A DNA stretch of 10,187 nt from Acidobacteriaceae bacterium (GTDB lineage Bacteria; Acidobacteriota; Terriglobia; Bryobacterales; Bryobacteraceae): the NCBI GenBank assembly GCA_019246575.1, contig JAFAQG010000745.1, forward strand, positions 1-10,187, written 5' to 3'. Positions 1 to 9,321 of this stretch are shown piece by piece. Each line of letters starts with the position of its first letter. Position 1 is the stretch's first letter. Position numbers and translations under genes: made by a program. The notes under the pieces were generated by a model. It ran no database searches. It had not been told where the DNA came from and worked only from the letters and a program-made list of their open reading frames with translations.

Positions 1-763
1 CGGCGCCGAACTTCTCTTTTGAAAAAATCACGCCCGACCGCGGCCCGCGCAGTGTCTTGTGGGTAGTGGAAGTTACGATATCCGCATGCTCGCACGGATT
101 CGGGTACACCCCCGCTGCGATCAAGCCCGAGTAGTGTGCCATGTCGACCAGGAACACAGCTCCGTTTGCGTCCGCAATCTGCCTGAACTTCGCAAAATCG
201 ATCACGCGCGAATACGCGCTCGCGCCCGCGATAATCAGCTTCGGTTTATGTTCCTCTGCGAGCCGCGCCACCTCCTCGTAATCGATCAGCTCGTCGCCTT
301 TGCGAACACCGTACGCGACGACCTTATATAACTTGCCCGAAAAGTTCAGCGGATGCCCGTGCGTCAAATGTCCGCCGTGCGCGAGGTTCATTCCCAAGAC
401 CGTATCGCCCGGCTGCATCACCGAAGCATACGCGGCCTCATTTGCCTGCGAGCCCGAATGCGGCTGCACGTTCACGTACTCCGCCCCGAACAGCTTCTTC
501 GCACGCTCGCGCGCCAGCGTTTCAACAATGTCCACGAATTCGCAGCCGCCGTAATAACGCTTGCCCGGATAGCCTTCCGCGTACTTATTCGTGAATACGC
601 TACCCGTTGCTTCCAGCACGGCTTCAGAGGTAAAGTTTTCGCTTGCGATCAGCTCGAGCCGCGTATTCTGTCGCTCCACTTCATGCTGGATCGCGTCGTA
701 AATCTCGGGATCCACCTCCGATAGCGCCCTCGCCATTCGCTGCTGTTCGTTCATGTCCTTCAT
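1..763 (-). CDS. glyA: Serine hydroxymethyltransferase, N-terminal 254 residues (partial)
   Basis: This PLP enzyme interconverts serine plus tetrahydrofolate with glycine plus 5,10-methylene-tetrahydrofolate in the cytoplasm, the main entry of one-carbon units. Read on the minus strand, it shows the SHMT hallmarks in order: [34 protein letters not shown], the PLP-contacting DMAH (Asp207, His210) and [10 protein letters not shown], in which Lys236 should form the Schiff base (equivalent to E. coli Lys229). The residues after DMAH are YSGL, where E. coli has VAGL. The reading frame is open to the window edge, so about 165 C-terminal residues of a typical 420-residue protein are missing. Three in-frame ATGs are possible, at 763, 754 and 736. 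None has a good ribosome binding site, and 763 is simply the longest. It is divergent from proS across 44 bp. Identity is very secure; the start is not. Confidence 0.96.
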   Translation of the reverse strand, partial: MKDMNEQQRMARALSEVDPEIYDAIQHEVERQNTRLELIASENFTSEAVLEATGSVFTNKYAEGYPGKRYYGGCEFVDIVETLARERAKKLFGAEYVNVQPHSGSQANEAAYASVMQPGDTVLGMNLAHGGHLTHGHPLNFSGKLYKVVAYGVRKGDELIDYEEVARLAEEHKPKLIIAGASAYSRVIDFAKFRQIADANGAVFLVDMAHYSGLIAAGVYPNPCEHADIVTSTTHKTLRGPRSGVIFSKEKFGA

Positions 764-807
764 TCTCGTATAGCCTGCTCGCTATCGCATAATTGTCTTT
801 ACATCGA
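764..807. promoter_or_regulatory. Compact divergent glyA/proS promoter region
   Basis: These 44 bp must hold the promoters of both divergent genes, unless transcription starts inside the opposite gene. On the plus strand CATAAT (788-793) matches five of six bases of the -10 consensus and would start proS RNA near position 800, leaving a leader of only about 8 nt. On the minus strand TATACG (767-772) is a weaker -10-like match lying just before the glyA ATG. No convincing -35 hexamer is visible for either. The assignment is inferred from position and weak motif matches. Confidence 0.35.
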
Positions 808-2517
808 ATGCGTTGGAGCACTCTCTTCGTCCCCACTCTGCGCGAGATACCGGCAGAGGCCGAGGTCATCAGCCACCAGCTTCTTCTACGAGCAGGCTAC
901 ATTCGTCAGCTCTCGGCGGGCATCTACAGCTACTTGCTGCTTGCGCAACGGTCTCTGCTAAAAATTCAGCAGATCGTGCGCGAGCAAATGAACGCCATCG
1001 GAGGCCAGGAAGTCTACCTCCCCGCCTTGAACCCGGCGGAGATCTGGCAGGAATCGGGCCGCTGGAAGGAAATGGGCGACAACATGTTTCGCCTAAAGGA
1101 TCGCTTCGGCCGCGACTTCTGTCTCGGCATGACGCATGAAGAAGTTGTGACGGCGATCGCGCGCGGCGAGCTCCGCAGCTACAAACAGCTTCCGCAGATC
1201 TGGTACCAGATCCAGACCAAGTTCCGCGATGAGCCACGTCCCAAGTCCGGTCTTTTGCGCGTACGGCAGTTCATCATGAAGGACTCGTACACCTTCGATA
1301 TGGATGCCGCCGCGCTCGACATCGCCTACAACAAGCATCACTTCGCATACTGCAAAATCTTCGATCGCTGCGGGCTCGAATACATGGTGGTTGAGGCTCA
1401 TTCGGGCGCGATGGGCGGCAGCCAGTCGCACGAGTTCATGATTGCTTCCGATGCGGGCGAAGATTTCGTCGTCCACTGCCGCTCCTGCGGCTATGCGGCA
1501 AATCTCGAGAAAGCGGTCTCGCGCGCAACTACTCCCACCATTAGTGACCCGGAAGGCGATCTTAGCCCGGAAGAGTTTCACACCCCCGGCTTTAAAACTA
1601 TCGCGGAGGTCGCCGGTTTTGTAAAGCTGCCCGAAAGCTCGCAGATGAAAAGCCTCGTCATGGTCGCCGACGGGAAACCAGTTCTCGTGATGCTGCGCGG
1701 CGATCATCAACTCAGCGAAACCAAGCTTCAGTCCGCCCTCGGCGCGCAAGAGCTGCGGCCGGCACATCCGGACGAAATCAGAGAATCGTTCGGCGCAAGC
1801 GCCGGTTCGCTCGGCCCCGTTGGCGTGAACAACATGCGCATACTCGCGGACAACACTCTGCTCGGCCGGCGCAACATGATCGCGGGCGCAAACAAGGACA
1901 ACTATCATCTCCGCAATGTCACGCCCGGCGAAGACTTTAATCCCGAGTACTTCGATCTCCGCCAGGTTGCGCGCGGAGACGCTTGCCCCAATTGCGGCGC
2001 GGCCCTCGAAATCGTCAAGGCCATCGAACTCGGCCACATCTTCAAGCTCGGCTACAAATATTCGGAGTCGATGGGCCTGCGCGTGCTCGGCGAAGACGGA
2101 AAAGAGATTACGCCCATTATGGGCTCCTACGGTATCGGCATCGAGCGCATTCTGACTTGCGCGATTGAACTCTTCCACGACCAGCACGGCATGATTCTGC
2201 CCGCTTCGATCGCGCCATTTTCGGTCGTCATCACTCCCGTGAACTATGCCGACGGGCTACAGCGCGAAGCCGCCGACCTTCTCTACGCCCGGTGCGCGGA
2301 CGCAGGCCTCGACGCCTTGCTCGATGATCGAGACGAGCGTCCCGGCGTCAAGTTCAAAGATGCCGATCTCATCGGCGTTCCATATCGCATCACTGTGGGC
2401 AAGAAAATTGGCGAAGGCAAAGTCGAGTTTACCGAGCGCCGGACTCACGGCTCCGAAGATCTCCTGCTGCACGATGCCGTTGCGCATCTGCAGAAGCGGC
2501 TGCCTCAATGCGGCTGA
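808..2517 (+). CDS. proS: Prolyl-tRNA synthetase, bacterial type with editing insertion (569 aa)
   Basis: It charges tRNA-Pro with proline. Numbering is from the ATG at 808. Visible features are the N-terminal class II core with [18 protein letters not shown], the TxE-type THEE loop (109-112), motif 2 with FRDEPRP and MKDSYTF (139-163), and motif 3 [10 protein letters not shown] (439-448). The C-terminal anticodon-binding domain (about 467-565) contains [18 protein letters not shown]. About 165 residues between motifs 2 and 3 form the INS domain that removes misacylated alanine. It includes MKSLVMV, whose lysine aligns with E. coli Lys279, and GSLGPV. Two CxxC pairs (224/227 and 393/396) flank it. 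The length fits E. coli ProRS (572). I prefer ATG 808 over a TTG at 793 because [19 protein letters not shown] matches the usual N-terminus. No ribosome binding site is visible. Its 3' end overlaps the opposing peptidase gene by 13 bp. Confidence 0.97.
   Translation: MRWSTLFVPTLREIPAEAEVISHQLLLRAGYIRQLSAGIYSYLLLAQRSLLKIQQIVREQMNAIGGQEVYLPALNPAEIWQESGRWKEMGDNMFRLKDRFGRDFCLGMTHEEVVTAIARGELRSYKQLPQIWYQIQTKFRDEPRPKSGLLRVRQFIMKDSYTFDMDAAALDIAYNKHHFAYCKIFDRCGLEYMVVEAHSGAMGGSQSHEFMIASDAGEDFVVHCRSCGYAANLEKAVSRATTPTISDPEGDLSPEEFHTPGFKTIAEVAGFVKLPESSQMKSLVMVADGKPVLVMLRGDHQLSETKLQSALGAQELRPAHPDEIRESFGASAGSLGPVGVNNMRILADNTLLGRRNMIAGANKDNYHLRNVTPGEDFNPEYFDLRQVARGDACPNCGAALEIVKAIELGHIFKLGYKYSESMGLRVLGEDGKEITPIMGSYGIGIERILTCAIELFHDQHGMILPASIAPFSVVITPVNYADGLQREAADLLYARCADAGLDALLDDRDERPGVKFKDADLIGVPYRITVGKKIGEGKVEFTERRTHGSEDLLLHDAVAHLQKRLPQCG
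2505..2517. other. Tail-to-tail overlap of proS and the S9 peptidase gene
   Basis: The proS stop (TGA, 2515-2517, plus strand) lies inside the last codons of the minus-strand peptidase gene, whose TGA is at 2505-2507. The two convergent genes therefore share 13 bp. There is no room for a separate terminator, and no GC stem with a T-run is evident around the joint. A 7-bp direct repeat, GCGGCTG, occurs at 2496-2502 and 2510-2516. Confidence 0.9.
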
Positions 2518-4475
2518 GCTTGTAAGTACTGGTCGAACCAGGGAGCAGCGCGTCGCATCCGGTCCGCGTTTGCCTCCGGATCGCGGAACGCGTGCCCCTG
2601 CCCCGGGTATACGATCAGCTTTGTCGGAATCCCGAGCGTCTTGAGCGCGTGCCAGAATTCAAACGACTGCGGGGCCGGACACTCCGCATCGTTCTGCCCC
2701 ACGATGACCAGCGTCGGCGTCTTCACCTGCGTAATGTAGTTGATCGGCGAACTCTTCGCATACACTGCCGGGTCCTGGTACACGGATGCCCCGAAATAAG
2801 GAATCATCCACTTATCGATCAAGTTCTCGCCGTAATAGCTCTGCCAATTCGCAACACCCGCGCCCGCAACCGCTGCATGAAACCGATTCGTTTGCGTCAC
2901 GGTCCACATCGTCATGTAACCGCCGTAGCTCCAGCCTGTCACTCCAATCCGGTTCGCGTCCACGGGCGCCTTCTTCAACACTGCGTCCACGCCGGCCAGC
3001 ACGTCTTTCAGATCTCCGCCTCCGAAGTCCATCACGTTTGCGCGCGTGAATGCCTCCCCCTCTCCATAACTGCCTCTCGGGTTCGGAAACAAAACGAAAT
3101 AGCCGAGACCCGCTATGACAGACATATCGAAATGCGTATTCGGCCATGATGCCGAGCGCTCGCCCGCCGGACCTCCGTGAATCGAGACAATCATCGGATA
3201 TCGTTTGGAGGGATCGAAGTTCTCCGGATACAGCAGCCAGCCTTGGACACGATACGCCCCGCTGTTCCAAAACATGCTCTCCGCTTTGCCCCAATGCCGG
3301 CGCTGTGCCGCGTTTTCGTCGGTCAGCTTCTGCCAGTTCCCTATCGCACCCGTCCACACTTCCGGCGGTTGCTGCCAGTTCGATCGAATCACAGCCGTCG
3401 TTTTCCCATCCCTTGCCGCCACCAGGCTCGTCGGGTTGTGGTCACCTTCCCATAGCGTGTCCAGCTGCGGGCTCCGCAAATCCAATGTGCCGATCTCACC
3501 GCCGCCATCGAACGCCGCCGTGAACAGCAGCCGGTTCTCGCCGGTCCAGCGCACCGAAGATGCGGAGAGTCGTTGCCCGCTCGTCAGGTTTTTCGGACGG
3601 CCGCCTTGTGCGTCCAACACGAAGATGTCTCCGCCAACGAAGCCCTCGTCGCTCATCAATCCACCGATGAACGCAATCTGTTTCGAATCGGGAGACCAGC
3701 GCGGAATTGCGATCTGCTGCTGAACTGGAGGGCTGTAGATGATTTTCATCTCGCCTGACGCCGCATCTAACGTGTACAGCTTCGCGATCCACCAGTTATC
3801 GTCTGCGGGACCCGGCGCGGCAATGGCCGCAAACCGCTTCCCGTCCGCTGCCCAGTCGTATTCGTAGATGTTCAGACTCGGCGGTGAGACCTTACGCATC
3901 TCTCCGCCAGCGACGTCGATGGTCGTGATCTGCTGGTTGTGAATCGCGCTACCGATCTCGCCGGTTTGGACCGCCGCAGCCTCGAGCGGACCACCACCGC
4001 CGCCCGCCTCTGCGTATAAGAACACGATCTGCTTTCCGTCCGGCGACCACTGAACATCGCCCAGGTGTCCCTTCAGATTGGTCAACCTCCGCACGGCTCC
4101 TTCCGGAACAGCTGCAACATAAACCTGGTCTTGCGAGGAGTCCGTATTGGACAAGAATGCAAGTTGGGTACTATCCGGCGACCATGCAACATCGTGTTCG
4201 CGCGAGTTCGCGCTCGCTCCCGGCGCGGACACGTGCCGTGGCTTTGCACTCGGGTCCGTCCGGTTACGCAAATAGATCTCGCTCGCCTGTTCATCACCAA
4301 CCGCGTTTTCGGTGTACGCGACCCAGCGTCCGTCGGGCGAAATCGATACTCCCGAAAACCAGCGCACCTGTTGCAGATCGTTGATGATCGTGTCAATTCC
4401 GGAGCTCTGTGGGTATACCAAACCCGCCACAGCGAGCGCGGCAAGCACGACCGCGTTTCGCATCCATCTCTGCAT
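2505..4475 (-). CDS. Exported S9 (prolyl oligopeptidase family) serine peptidase (656 aa)
   Basis: This is probably a secreted or periplasmic exo- or oligopeptidase acting on short peptides, of the dipeptidyl-/acylaminoacyl-peptidase type. Residues 1-25 look like a signal peptide: basic start, then [14 protein letters not shown]. Residues 40-380 carry at least five PD40/TolB-like propeller repeats ([51 protein letters not shown]). The alpha/beta-hydrolase domain (about 410-650) has HGGP (433-436, oxyanion region), GWSYGGYM with nucleophile Ser516, GQNDAECP with Asp596, and GQGHAF with His628, so the triad is complete. The exact peptide specificity cannot be read from the sequence. It starts 3 bp after the rocF stop, consistent with being the last gene of the run. 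ATG 4463 (residue 5) is an alternative start that keeps the signal peptide. No strong ribosome binding site is seen. Confidence 0.93.
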   Translation of the reverse strand: MQRWMRNAVVLAALAVAGLVYPQSSGIDTIINDLQQVRWFSGVSISPDGRWVAYTENAVGDEQASEIYLRNRTDPSAKPRHVSAPGASANSREHDVAWSPDSTQLAFLSNTDSSQDQVYVAAVPEGAVRRLTNLKGHLGDVQWSPDGKQIVFLYAEAGGGGGPLEAAAVQTGEIGSAIHNQQITTIDVAGGEMRKVSPPSLNIYEYDWAADGKRFAAIAAPGPADDNWWIAKLYTLDAASGEMKIIYSPPVQQQIAIPRWSPDSKQIAFIGGLMSDEGFVGGDIFVLDAQGGRPKNLTSGQRLSASSVRWTGENRLLFTAAFDGGGEIGTLDLRSPQLDTLWEGDHNPTSLVAARDGKTTAVIRSNWQQPPEVWTGAIGNWQKLTDENAAQRRHWGKAESMFWNSGAYRVQGWLLYPENFDPSKRYPMIVSIHGGPAGERSASWPNTHFDMSVIAGLGYFVLFPNPRGSYGEGEAFTRANVMDFGGGDLKDVLAGVDAVLKKAPVDANRIGVTGWSYGGYMTMWTVTQTNRFHAAVAGAGVANWQSYYGENLIDKWMIPYFGASVYQDPAVYAKSSPINYITQVKTPTLVIVGQNDAECPAPQSFEFWHALKTLGIPTKLIVYPGQGHAFRDPEANADRMRRAAPWFDQYLQAQPH

Positions 4476-4478
4476 CGG

Positions 4479-5393
4479 TTACAAAATCTTCTTTCCCATC
4501 GCGGAGGTTACCAATTCGACAGCGAGCAAGGCTGTCCGGTTTGCCTCGTCTAATACCGGATTCACCTCGACAACTTCCATCGACACCATGCCGCGACAAT
4601 CGCAGATCGTTTCCATTGCGAGGTGAGCCTCGCGATATGTTATCCCTCCGCGAACCGGCGTTCCAACGCCCGGCGCTTCATCGGGATCGACAACGTCCAT
4701 ATCAAGCGACACATGAAACCCAGCCGTGCCATTGCTGGCAACCGCAAGCGCCCGGTCCATGATGTTGCGCAAACCGCTTTCGTCGACGTCGCGCATCGTA
4801 AATGCAGTCACGCCCGATTCACGCACCACTTGACGCTCGCGAATGTCCACATCGCGAATACCGATCAGAACAACATTCCGGCCGTGCACTTTTGGTGCAT
4901 AACCCAGGATGTGAGTCAGTTCGTGCGGCCCGCGGCCGAGACAGCACGCGAGCGGCATTCCATGCACATTGCCGCTCGGGCTCGAGTCGGGCGTGTTCAT
5001 GTCCGCATGCGCGTCGATCCAGATCACGCCCATCTTCTGCTCGCGCTTGCGAACGCTTTGCGCGACGCCCGATACCGTTCCCACCGCGACCGAGTGATCG
5101 CCACCCAGTACCAGCGGAAAATTTCCTGCATCGACAGCCGCCTTCACCATGCCGGCCAGCTTTTCACAGGTCTTCGCGATTTGGGGCAGATACTTCGCAT
5201 TCTCAGGACCTGTGGGAGTGCTTTCCTGTTGCGCCACAGCAACGTTTCCCAAATCCTCCACCTCATAGCCGAGGCTGTCGAGCTTCGCGTCAAGTCCGGC
5301 CAAGCGCAGCGCCGACGGGCCCATATCTACCCCACGGCGTCCGGCGCCCAAATCGAGCGGCGCGCCGATCACCGCGATACGAGATTGATGCAT
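4479..5393 (-). CDS. rocF: Arginase (304 aa)
   Basis: It hydrolyses L-arginine to ornithine and urea in the cytoplasm with a two-Mn centre. All metal ligands of the ureohydrolase family are present: GGDHS (His100), DAHADMN (Asp127, His129, Asp131) and SLDMDVVDP (Asp231, Asp233). Glu276 lies in EVNPVLD. The loop SSPSGNVHG and the stretch GVGTPVRGGITYREAH (242-257) are typical of true arginases, rather than agmatinase or formimidoylglutamase. The length and the ending MGKKIL match the Bacillus RocF type. The start at 5393 gives the usual IAVIGAPLDLGAGRRGVDMGP opening, with no clear ribosome binding site before it. It lies 12 bp after asnS and 3 bp before the peptidase gene, so co-transcription is likely. 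Ornithine and urea could feed polyamine, proline or nitrogen metabolism, but no partner enzyme is in the window. Confidence 0.95.
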   Translation of the reverse strand: MHQSRIAVIGAPLDLGAGRRGVDMGPSALRLAGLDAKLDSLGYEVEDLGNVAVAQQESTPTGPENAKYLPQIAKTCEKLAGMVKAAVDAGNFPLVLGGDHSVAVGTVSGVAQSVRKREQKMGVIWIDAHADMNTPDSSPSGNVHGMPLACCLGRGPHELTHILGYAPKVHGRNVVLIGIRDVDIRERQVVRESGVTAFTMRDVDESGLRNIMDRALAVASNGTAGFHVSLDMDVVDPDEAPGVGTPVRGGITYREAHLAMETICDCRGMVSMEVVEVNPVLDEANRTALLAVELVTSAMGKKIL

Positions 5394-5405
5394 CGTTCGG
5401 TATGT

Positions 5406-6722
5406 CTACGGTCGCGTTCGATACAACATGCGCGGATACGGGATCGTCTCGCGAACGTGTTCCAGCCCGCACATCCAGGCGACGAACCGCTCTACTCCCA
5501 TGCCGAAACCGCCATGCGGAACCGTGCCGAAGCGGCGCAAATCCAGATACCACTCGAACGCTTCGCGCGGCAGGTTGTGCTCCGCGACGCGCTTTTCCAG
5601 CAACGCCAAATCGTGGATGCGCTGACCTCCGCCCACGATCTCGCCATAGCTCTCGGGCGCAATAATATCGACGCCCAGCACCACCTCGGGCCTCTGCTCG
5701 TCGGGCTGAAAGTAGAAGGCCTTGATCTCGGTCGGATACCGGTCCACGATGACAGGTCGGTCGTAGTCTTGCGTAAGCAGCGTCTCGTCCGCGTTGCCGA
5801 AATCGCCACCCCACTGGATCTCGCTCCCTTTGCTTTGCAGAATGTCGACGGCCTGGTCGTAGCTCATCCGCGGGAACGGCTTCTGAACCGTTTCGAGCTT
5901 CGATGTGTCGCGCTCCAAAACCTTCAGCTCTTCTTTACGGTCTTCCAACACGCGTCCGGTAACGTACGCAATCAGATCCTCGGCCACGCGCTTCACCTCT
6001 TCCAGATCCGCGTATGCCATCTCCGGCTCCACCATCCAGAACTCCGTCAGGTGCCGCCGGGTCTTGGATTTCTCTGCCCGGAACGTCGGCCCGAAGCAAT
6101 ACACTTTTCCGAATGCCATCGCGTCGGCTTCGTTATAGAGCTGGCCCGATTGCGTGAGGTACACTTTTTCTTCGTCGAAGTAATTCACCTCAAATAGTGT
6201 GGTCGTGCCTTCGCACGCCGCCGGTGTAAGTATCGGCGTGTCCACTAACACGAACCCGTTCGAGTCGAAGTAATCGCGGATCGATTTGATCACCTCGTGA
6301 CGCACCCGTATCGCGGCGTGCTGCCTACGACTGCGCAGCCATAGATGCCGGTGATCCATCAGGAAATCCACCCCATGCTCTTTGGGAGTGATGGGATACG
6401 GATGCTCTTCCGGCACCCGTTGCACAATCTGAGCATCGGTCACGTCCAGCTCATAACCGCCGGGCGCGCGGGGCTCGGGACGAATCGTGCCGGTCACGGA
6501 AACGGAGCTCTCCTGCGTTAGTCCCTTCAGCGCCTCAAACACCTGTTCCGGCACGTTGCTCTTCACCGCGACGCATTGCATCATGCCGCTGCCGTCGCGA
6601 ATAATCGGGAACACGATCTTGCCCGATTTGCGCAGATTGTACAGCCAGCCCTGTATCTCGACGCGTTCGCTGTCATGCTTCCGCGCATCGCTGATTCTGA
6701 TCTTTGGCGCCGTGCTACTCAT
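5406..6722 (-). CDS. asnS: Asparaginyl-tRNA synthetase (438 aa)
   Basis: It charges tRNA-Asn directly with asparagine. An N-terminal OB-fold anticodon-binding domain (about 1-105, with [18 protein letters not shown]) is followed by the class IIb catalytic core. Motif 1 is around 121-165. [11 protein letters not shown] (189-199) is characteristic of AsnRS. Motif 2 is [25 protein letters not shown] (214-234), and [11 protein letters not shown] (328-338) is the AsnRS signature. Motif 3 is [16 protein letters not shown] (405-420), followed by [14 protein letters not shown]. The two signatures argue against AspRS and against the asparagine synthetase paralogue. The length fits compact bacterial AsnRS. 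Its ATG lies inside the end of the upstream isomerase-like gene, with an 8-bp overlap ATGAGTAG, which suggests coupled translation. A weak GAG-containing stretch is the only candidate ribosome binding site. Confidence 0.96.
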   Translation of the reverse strand: MSSTAPKIRISDARKHDSERVEIQGWLYNLRKSGKIVFPIIRDGSGMMQCVAVKSNVPEQVFEALKGLTQESSVSVTGTIRPEPRAPGGYELDVTDAQIVQRVPEEHPYPITPKEHGVDFLMDHRHLWLRSRRQHAAIRVRHEVIKSIRDYFDSNGFVLVDTPILTPAACEGTTTLFEVNYFDEEKVYLTQSGQLYNEADAMAFGKVYCFGPTFRAEKSKTRRHLTEFWMVEPEMAYADLEEVKRVAEDLIAYVTGRVLEDRKEELKVLERDTSKLETVQKPFPRMSYDQAVDILQSKGSEIQWGGDFGNADETLLTQDYDRPVIVDRYPTEIKAFYFQPDEQRPEVVLGVDIIAPESYGEIVGGGQRIHDLALLEKRVAEHNLPREAFEWYLDLRRFGTVPHGGFGMGVERFVAWMCGLEHVRETIPYPRMLYRTRP

Positions 6723-7548
6723 CGATCTCGATCTCGTTCAGCTTCTCCAGAGCGCGCTTCGCCTCCGCAATAGGCTGCTCTATTGCAGGCGGCTCTCGCA
6801 ATTCCAGCAGCAGCGGATACTGATTGTCTCGCGAACGCAACAGCTTCATCGCTTTCTTCCAGTCGATCGTGCCTTCCCCCGGAAAGCAATGCTCGTCTTT
6901 TTCGCCGTTATTGTCGTGCAGGTGAGTCGATTGAATACGTTCTTTCATCAGCTCGAATTCGCGCTCAATATTGCCTCGCAGATGCGCATGGCCGATGTCG
7001 AAGCAGTAATTCAGATTGATGTGAGTAATATTTGAGAAGTAATTCAACCGTTCTGCCGACGCCATCTCATTCGGGGTGTTTTCGAGCAGAACTTCAACTT
7101 TCCGTTGCCGCGCAAACGACTTAATCTCGTCGAGAGAGGAAAACGCGGAATCTATTCGCCGCTCTTCGAATTGTTGCCCCGAAACGCCGAGGTGCTGAAT
7201 GAGATAACGGAACGGGACGATGTCGGCGATCTCGAGCGCTCGCTTCACTTCGTCCACCATGGCGATTCGTTTCGCCTTCGGTGTTTCCGTTATGTCAATG
7301 ATCGACTGCGGTCCCGACCGGCCCCACGCCTCATCCGTGTACATGGGCGAGTGCATTGAATGTAACTCGAGCGGGGAATCCCGGAACCAGTGGCCCAACT
7401 CATTGATCTGCGCCTTGTCGCGATAGTCCAGATGCTGTCGTGCACAGAAAATTTCAATCGCGGGAAATCCCGCGTCCCATACTCGCTCCAGCCAAACCGT
7501 AGTAAGCCGGTGCCGGACAAACAAATGCGTCGAAAGTACAGGTTTCAT
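6715..7548 (-). CDS. Sugar phosphate isomerase/epimerase-like TIM-barrel protein (277 aa), substrate unknown
   Basis: It belongs to the xylose isomerase-like TIM-barrel (AP endonuclease 2) superfamily, whose members are metal-dependent isomerases, epimerases, dehydratases or nucleases. Likely metal ligands sit at the expected strand ends: His119 (LIQHLG), Glu156 (LLENTPNE), Asp184 and His187 (YCFDIGHAH), His209/His211/Asp212 ([13 protein letters not shown]) and Glu249 (LLELRE). GEGTIDW (224-230) is a family motif seen in the sugar-isomerase branch. There is no signal peptide, so it is cytoplasmic. No neighbouring sugar transporter, kinase or dehydrogenase hints at a substrate. It starts 30 bp after the ggt stop and ends 8 bp inside asnS. 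The family call is firm; reaction and pathway are unknown. Endonuclease IV is less likely because the full Zn-site pattern of that family is not evident. Confidence 0.88.
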   Translation of the reverse strand: MKPVLSTHLFVRHRLTTVWLERVWDAGFPAIEIFCARQHLDYRDKAQINELGHWFRDSPLELHSMHSPMYTDEAWGRSGPQSIIDITETPKAKRIAMVDEVKRALEIADIVPFRYLIQHLGVSGQQFEERRIDSAFSSLDEIKSFARQRKVEVLLENTPNEMASAERLNYFSNITHINLNYCFDIGHAHLRGNIEREFELMKERIQSTHLHDNNGEKDEHCFPGEGTIDWKKAMKLLRSRDNQYPLLLELREPPAIEQPIAEAKRALEKLNEIEIDE

Positions 7549-7578
7549 TGGGCCGGAAAGAACGGACTCACTCTGAAA

Positions 7579-9279
7579 CTAGTAACCCGCTACTTTTCCC
7601 TGGTATCGGGACTCGGTTCCGCCCTGAAGCATGCCGCCGTCCACGACGATTGCTTCTACACGTGCCACGCTGTCGATCGGCCGCAGTTCGTAGCCCATCT
7701 GTTTAAGCGCTTCCTTTGCAGTCTCCGGGAATCCTTCCTGCAGATACAGGAAATCGGGCTTCCACTGCTCGTGAAACCGCGGCAGATCTACGGCGTCTTG
7801 GGGATTCATGTGAAAATCGAGCACATTTAAGATCACTTCCATAACCCCGGTCGTGATCCTCGATCCCCCGGGAGCGCCAACAACCATGAACAGCTTTCCG
7901 TCTCTCGTAATTATGGTCGGTGTCATAGACGACAACGGCCGCTTTCCGGGTTGAATCGCGTTGGCATCGCCGCCGACTAGACCGAACATGTTGGGCGCGC
8001 CAGGCTTTGCGACGAAATCGTCCATCTCGTCATTGAGCAGGAAACCGAGTCCCGGAACCGTGATTGCGTTTCCGTACGAATTGTTCAACGTGTATGTAAC
8101 AGCGACCGCGTTGCCCTTTTCGTCGACGACATTGTAATGAGTCGTTTCCTGATTTTCTTTCCAGGACACGCCGGCATCGAGCGACTTCGGTAGTCCGGGT
8201 GCGACTAGCGCGCTAGGTGTGGCGCGTGTTGGATCGATGCTGCTTCGGCGCGATGCGATGTATTTCGGGTCGAGCAACTGTCTCACGGGCACATTGTAGA
8301 AACCGGGGTCGCCCAGGTATTCGCTCCTGTCAGCGTAAAACCGCCGCATTGCTTCGGCTTCGTAATGCACCGCCTTAGCCGAATCGGGACCGCCGCTCGC
8401 GTACCCGGTTCCTTCGAGCACGTCCATCATCTGCAGTAACCCAACACCTCCCGCGCTCGGGGGAGGCGCAGTGATGAGGTGAAACGCTTTGTAATCGCCG
8501 ATCAGGGAAGCGCGCCCGATGACTTTATAACTATTCAGATCTTGCTCGGTGATCAAGCCGCCATGCGCTGCCATTTCGCGAGCTAAAGTTTTCGCCGTCT
8601 CGCCCTCATAGAAGCCGCTCGCGCCGTGTTCGGCAACACGGTCCAGGGTGCTGGCGAGCTCCGGCTGTTTCAGGAGATCTCCCGGCTTATAGTAAGTTCC
8701 GTTCTTGAGGAAAATCCGCTTCGATTCGGGATCCGTCTCGAGCGAATGAGTGCGTTGTAGCGACTCCGCCAATGGTTGCGTAACAGGAAAACCGTTGCGG
8801 GCAAGTTGGATCGCCGGCGCAACCAGGCGGGCCCAAGGCTTCGTCCCGAAATTCTTGTGGGCCGCTTCGAAGCCCATTACCGAGCCCGGGACACCCGAGG
8901 ACCGCCATCCGAAAATGCTGTCTCGAGTGGGCTCCCCGTTTACGCCGACATACATATCGCGCGTTGCTCTTTCCGGAGCCGCCTCACGAAAATCCAAGAA
9001 ATCGGTCCTACCGTCGGCCTCACGCACGAGCATGAAACCACCACCCCCAATGTTCCCCGCCACTGGATGGGTCACCGCGAGCGCAAAGCCGACTGCGATC
9101 GCGGCATCTACGGCATTCCCGCCGTGTTTTAAAACATCAAGGCCGATATCGGCAGCAAGAGGCTCCTGGGCCACCACCATTCCGTGCTTTGCAGTGACCG
9201 GATTTTTCGCGCCGAGAACAACGGAAAGAACACATGCGAGCAGACACACTAGACGCGCCCTAAACCCGCATCTGCTCAT
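7579..9279 (-). CDS. ggt: Gamma-glutamyltransferase precursor, exported (566 aa)
   Basis: It hydrolyses or transfers the gamma-glutamyl group of glutathione and related peptides outside the cytoplasm. The precursor cuts itself into large and small subunits at Glu378|Thr379 in NQETTHYNVVD, where Thr379 is the nucleophile (E. coli Thr391). Other family residues are present: Arg98 in DFREAAP, NNSYGN (399-404), MDDF (419-422), PLSSM (Ser450/451) and the oxyanion GGSR (471-474). The lid loop PGAPNMFGLVGGDAN (426-440) is of the E. coli type, and the ending is AGY. Residues 1-24 form a signal peptide (RARL, then VCLLACVLSVVLGA). LLAC is a poor lipobox and too close to the N-terminus. The gene follows rpsT by 41 bp. 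No ribosome binding site is visible. Whether glutathione is its real substrate depends on whether the host makes it. Confidence 0.96.
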   Translation of the reverse strand: MSRCGFRARLVCLLACVLSVVLGAKNPVTAKHGMVVAQEPLAADIGLDVLKHGGNAVDAAIAVGFALAVTHPVAGNIGGGGFMLVREADGRTDFLDFREAAPERATRDMYVGVNGEPTRDSIFGWRSSGVPGSVMGFEAAHKNFGTKPWARLVAPAIQLARNGFPVTQPLAESLQRTHSLETDPESKRIFLKNGTYYKPGDLLKQPELASTLDRVAEHGASGFYEGETAKTLAREMAAHGGLITEQDLNSYKVIGRASLIGDYKAFHLITAPPPSAGGVGLLQMMDVLEGTGYASGGPDSAKAVHYEAEAMRRFYADRSEYLGDPGFYNVPVRQLLDPKYIASRRSSIDPTRATPSALVAPGLPKSLDAGVSWKENQETTHYNVVDEKGNAVAVTYTLNNSYGNAITVPGLGFLLNDEMDDFVAKPGAPNMFGLVGGDANAIQPGKRPLSSMTPTIITRDGKLFMVVGAPGGSRITTGVMEVILNVLDFHMNPQDAVDLPRFHEQWKPDFLYLQEGFPETAKEALKQMGYELRPIDSVARVEAIVVDGGMLQGGTESRYQGKVAGY

Positions 9280-9283
9280 ATGG

Positions 9284-9321
9284 AAGCCAGTCTAACAGGC
9301 GAAAGCGGAACCGCTTGGCTT
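9284..9321 (-). terminator. Nested stem-loop between rpsT and ggt (possible attenuator, weak terminator)
   Basis: Just after the rpsT stop on the minus strand, AAGCGG and CCGCTT (9303-9316) can pair as a 6-bp stem with a very tight loop, or as 5 bp with a 4-nt loop. An outer inverted repeat, AAGCCA and TGGCTT (9284-9289 with 9316-9321), encloses it; the two share one base. No T-run follows, so this is not a standard intrinsic terminator. It could reduce readthrough into ggt or stabilise the rpsT 3' end. It is judged from complementarity only; no folding energy was computed. Confidence 0.3.

Noticed and set aside
793..807. TTG start for proS giving five extra residues (MSLHR)
   Set aside because: The ATG at 808 gives the N-terminus expected for the family, and the TTG has no ribosome binding site. 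The TTG also overlaps the likely -10 box.
1093..2187. A 364-codon open frame on the minus strand inside proS
   Set aside because: It lies wholly opposite the conserved ProRS core. Long antisense frames are common in GC-rich genes, and no start signal or known motif supports it.
4623..6197. A 524-codon open frame on the plus strand opposite rocF and asnS
   Set aside because: It is the antisense shadow of two well-supported genes that share the same reading frame with only 12 bp between them, so one stop-free antisense frame runs through both. Its translation shows no domain I recognise.
9232..9247. Lipoprotein signal (LLAC) in the GGT leader
   Set aside because: The cysteine is at residue 16 with only about six hydrophobic residues before it, and Leu at -2 is unfavourable. 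The hydrophobic core continues past it to an ordinary cleavage site near residue 24.
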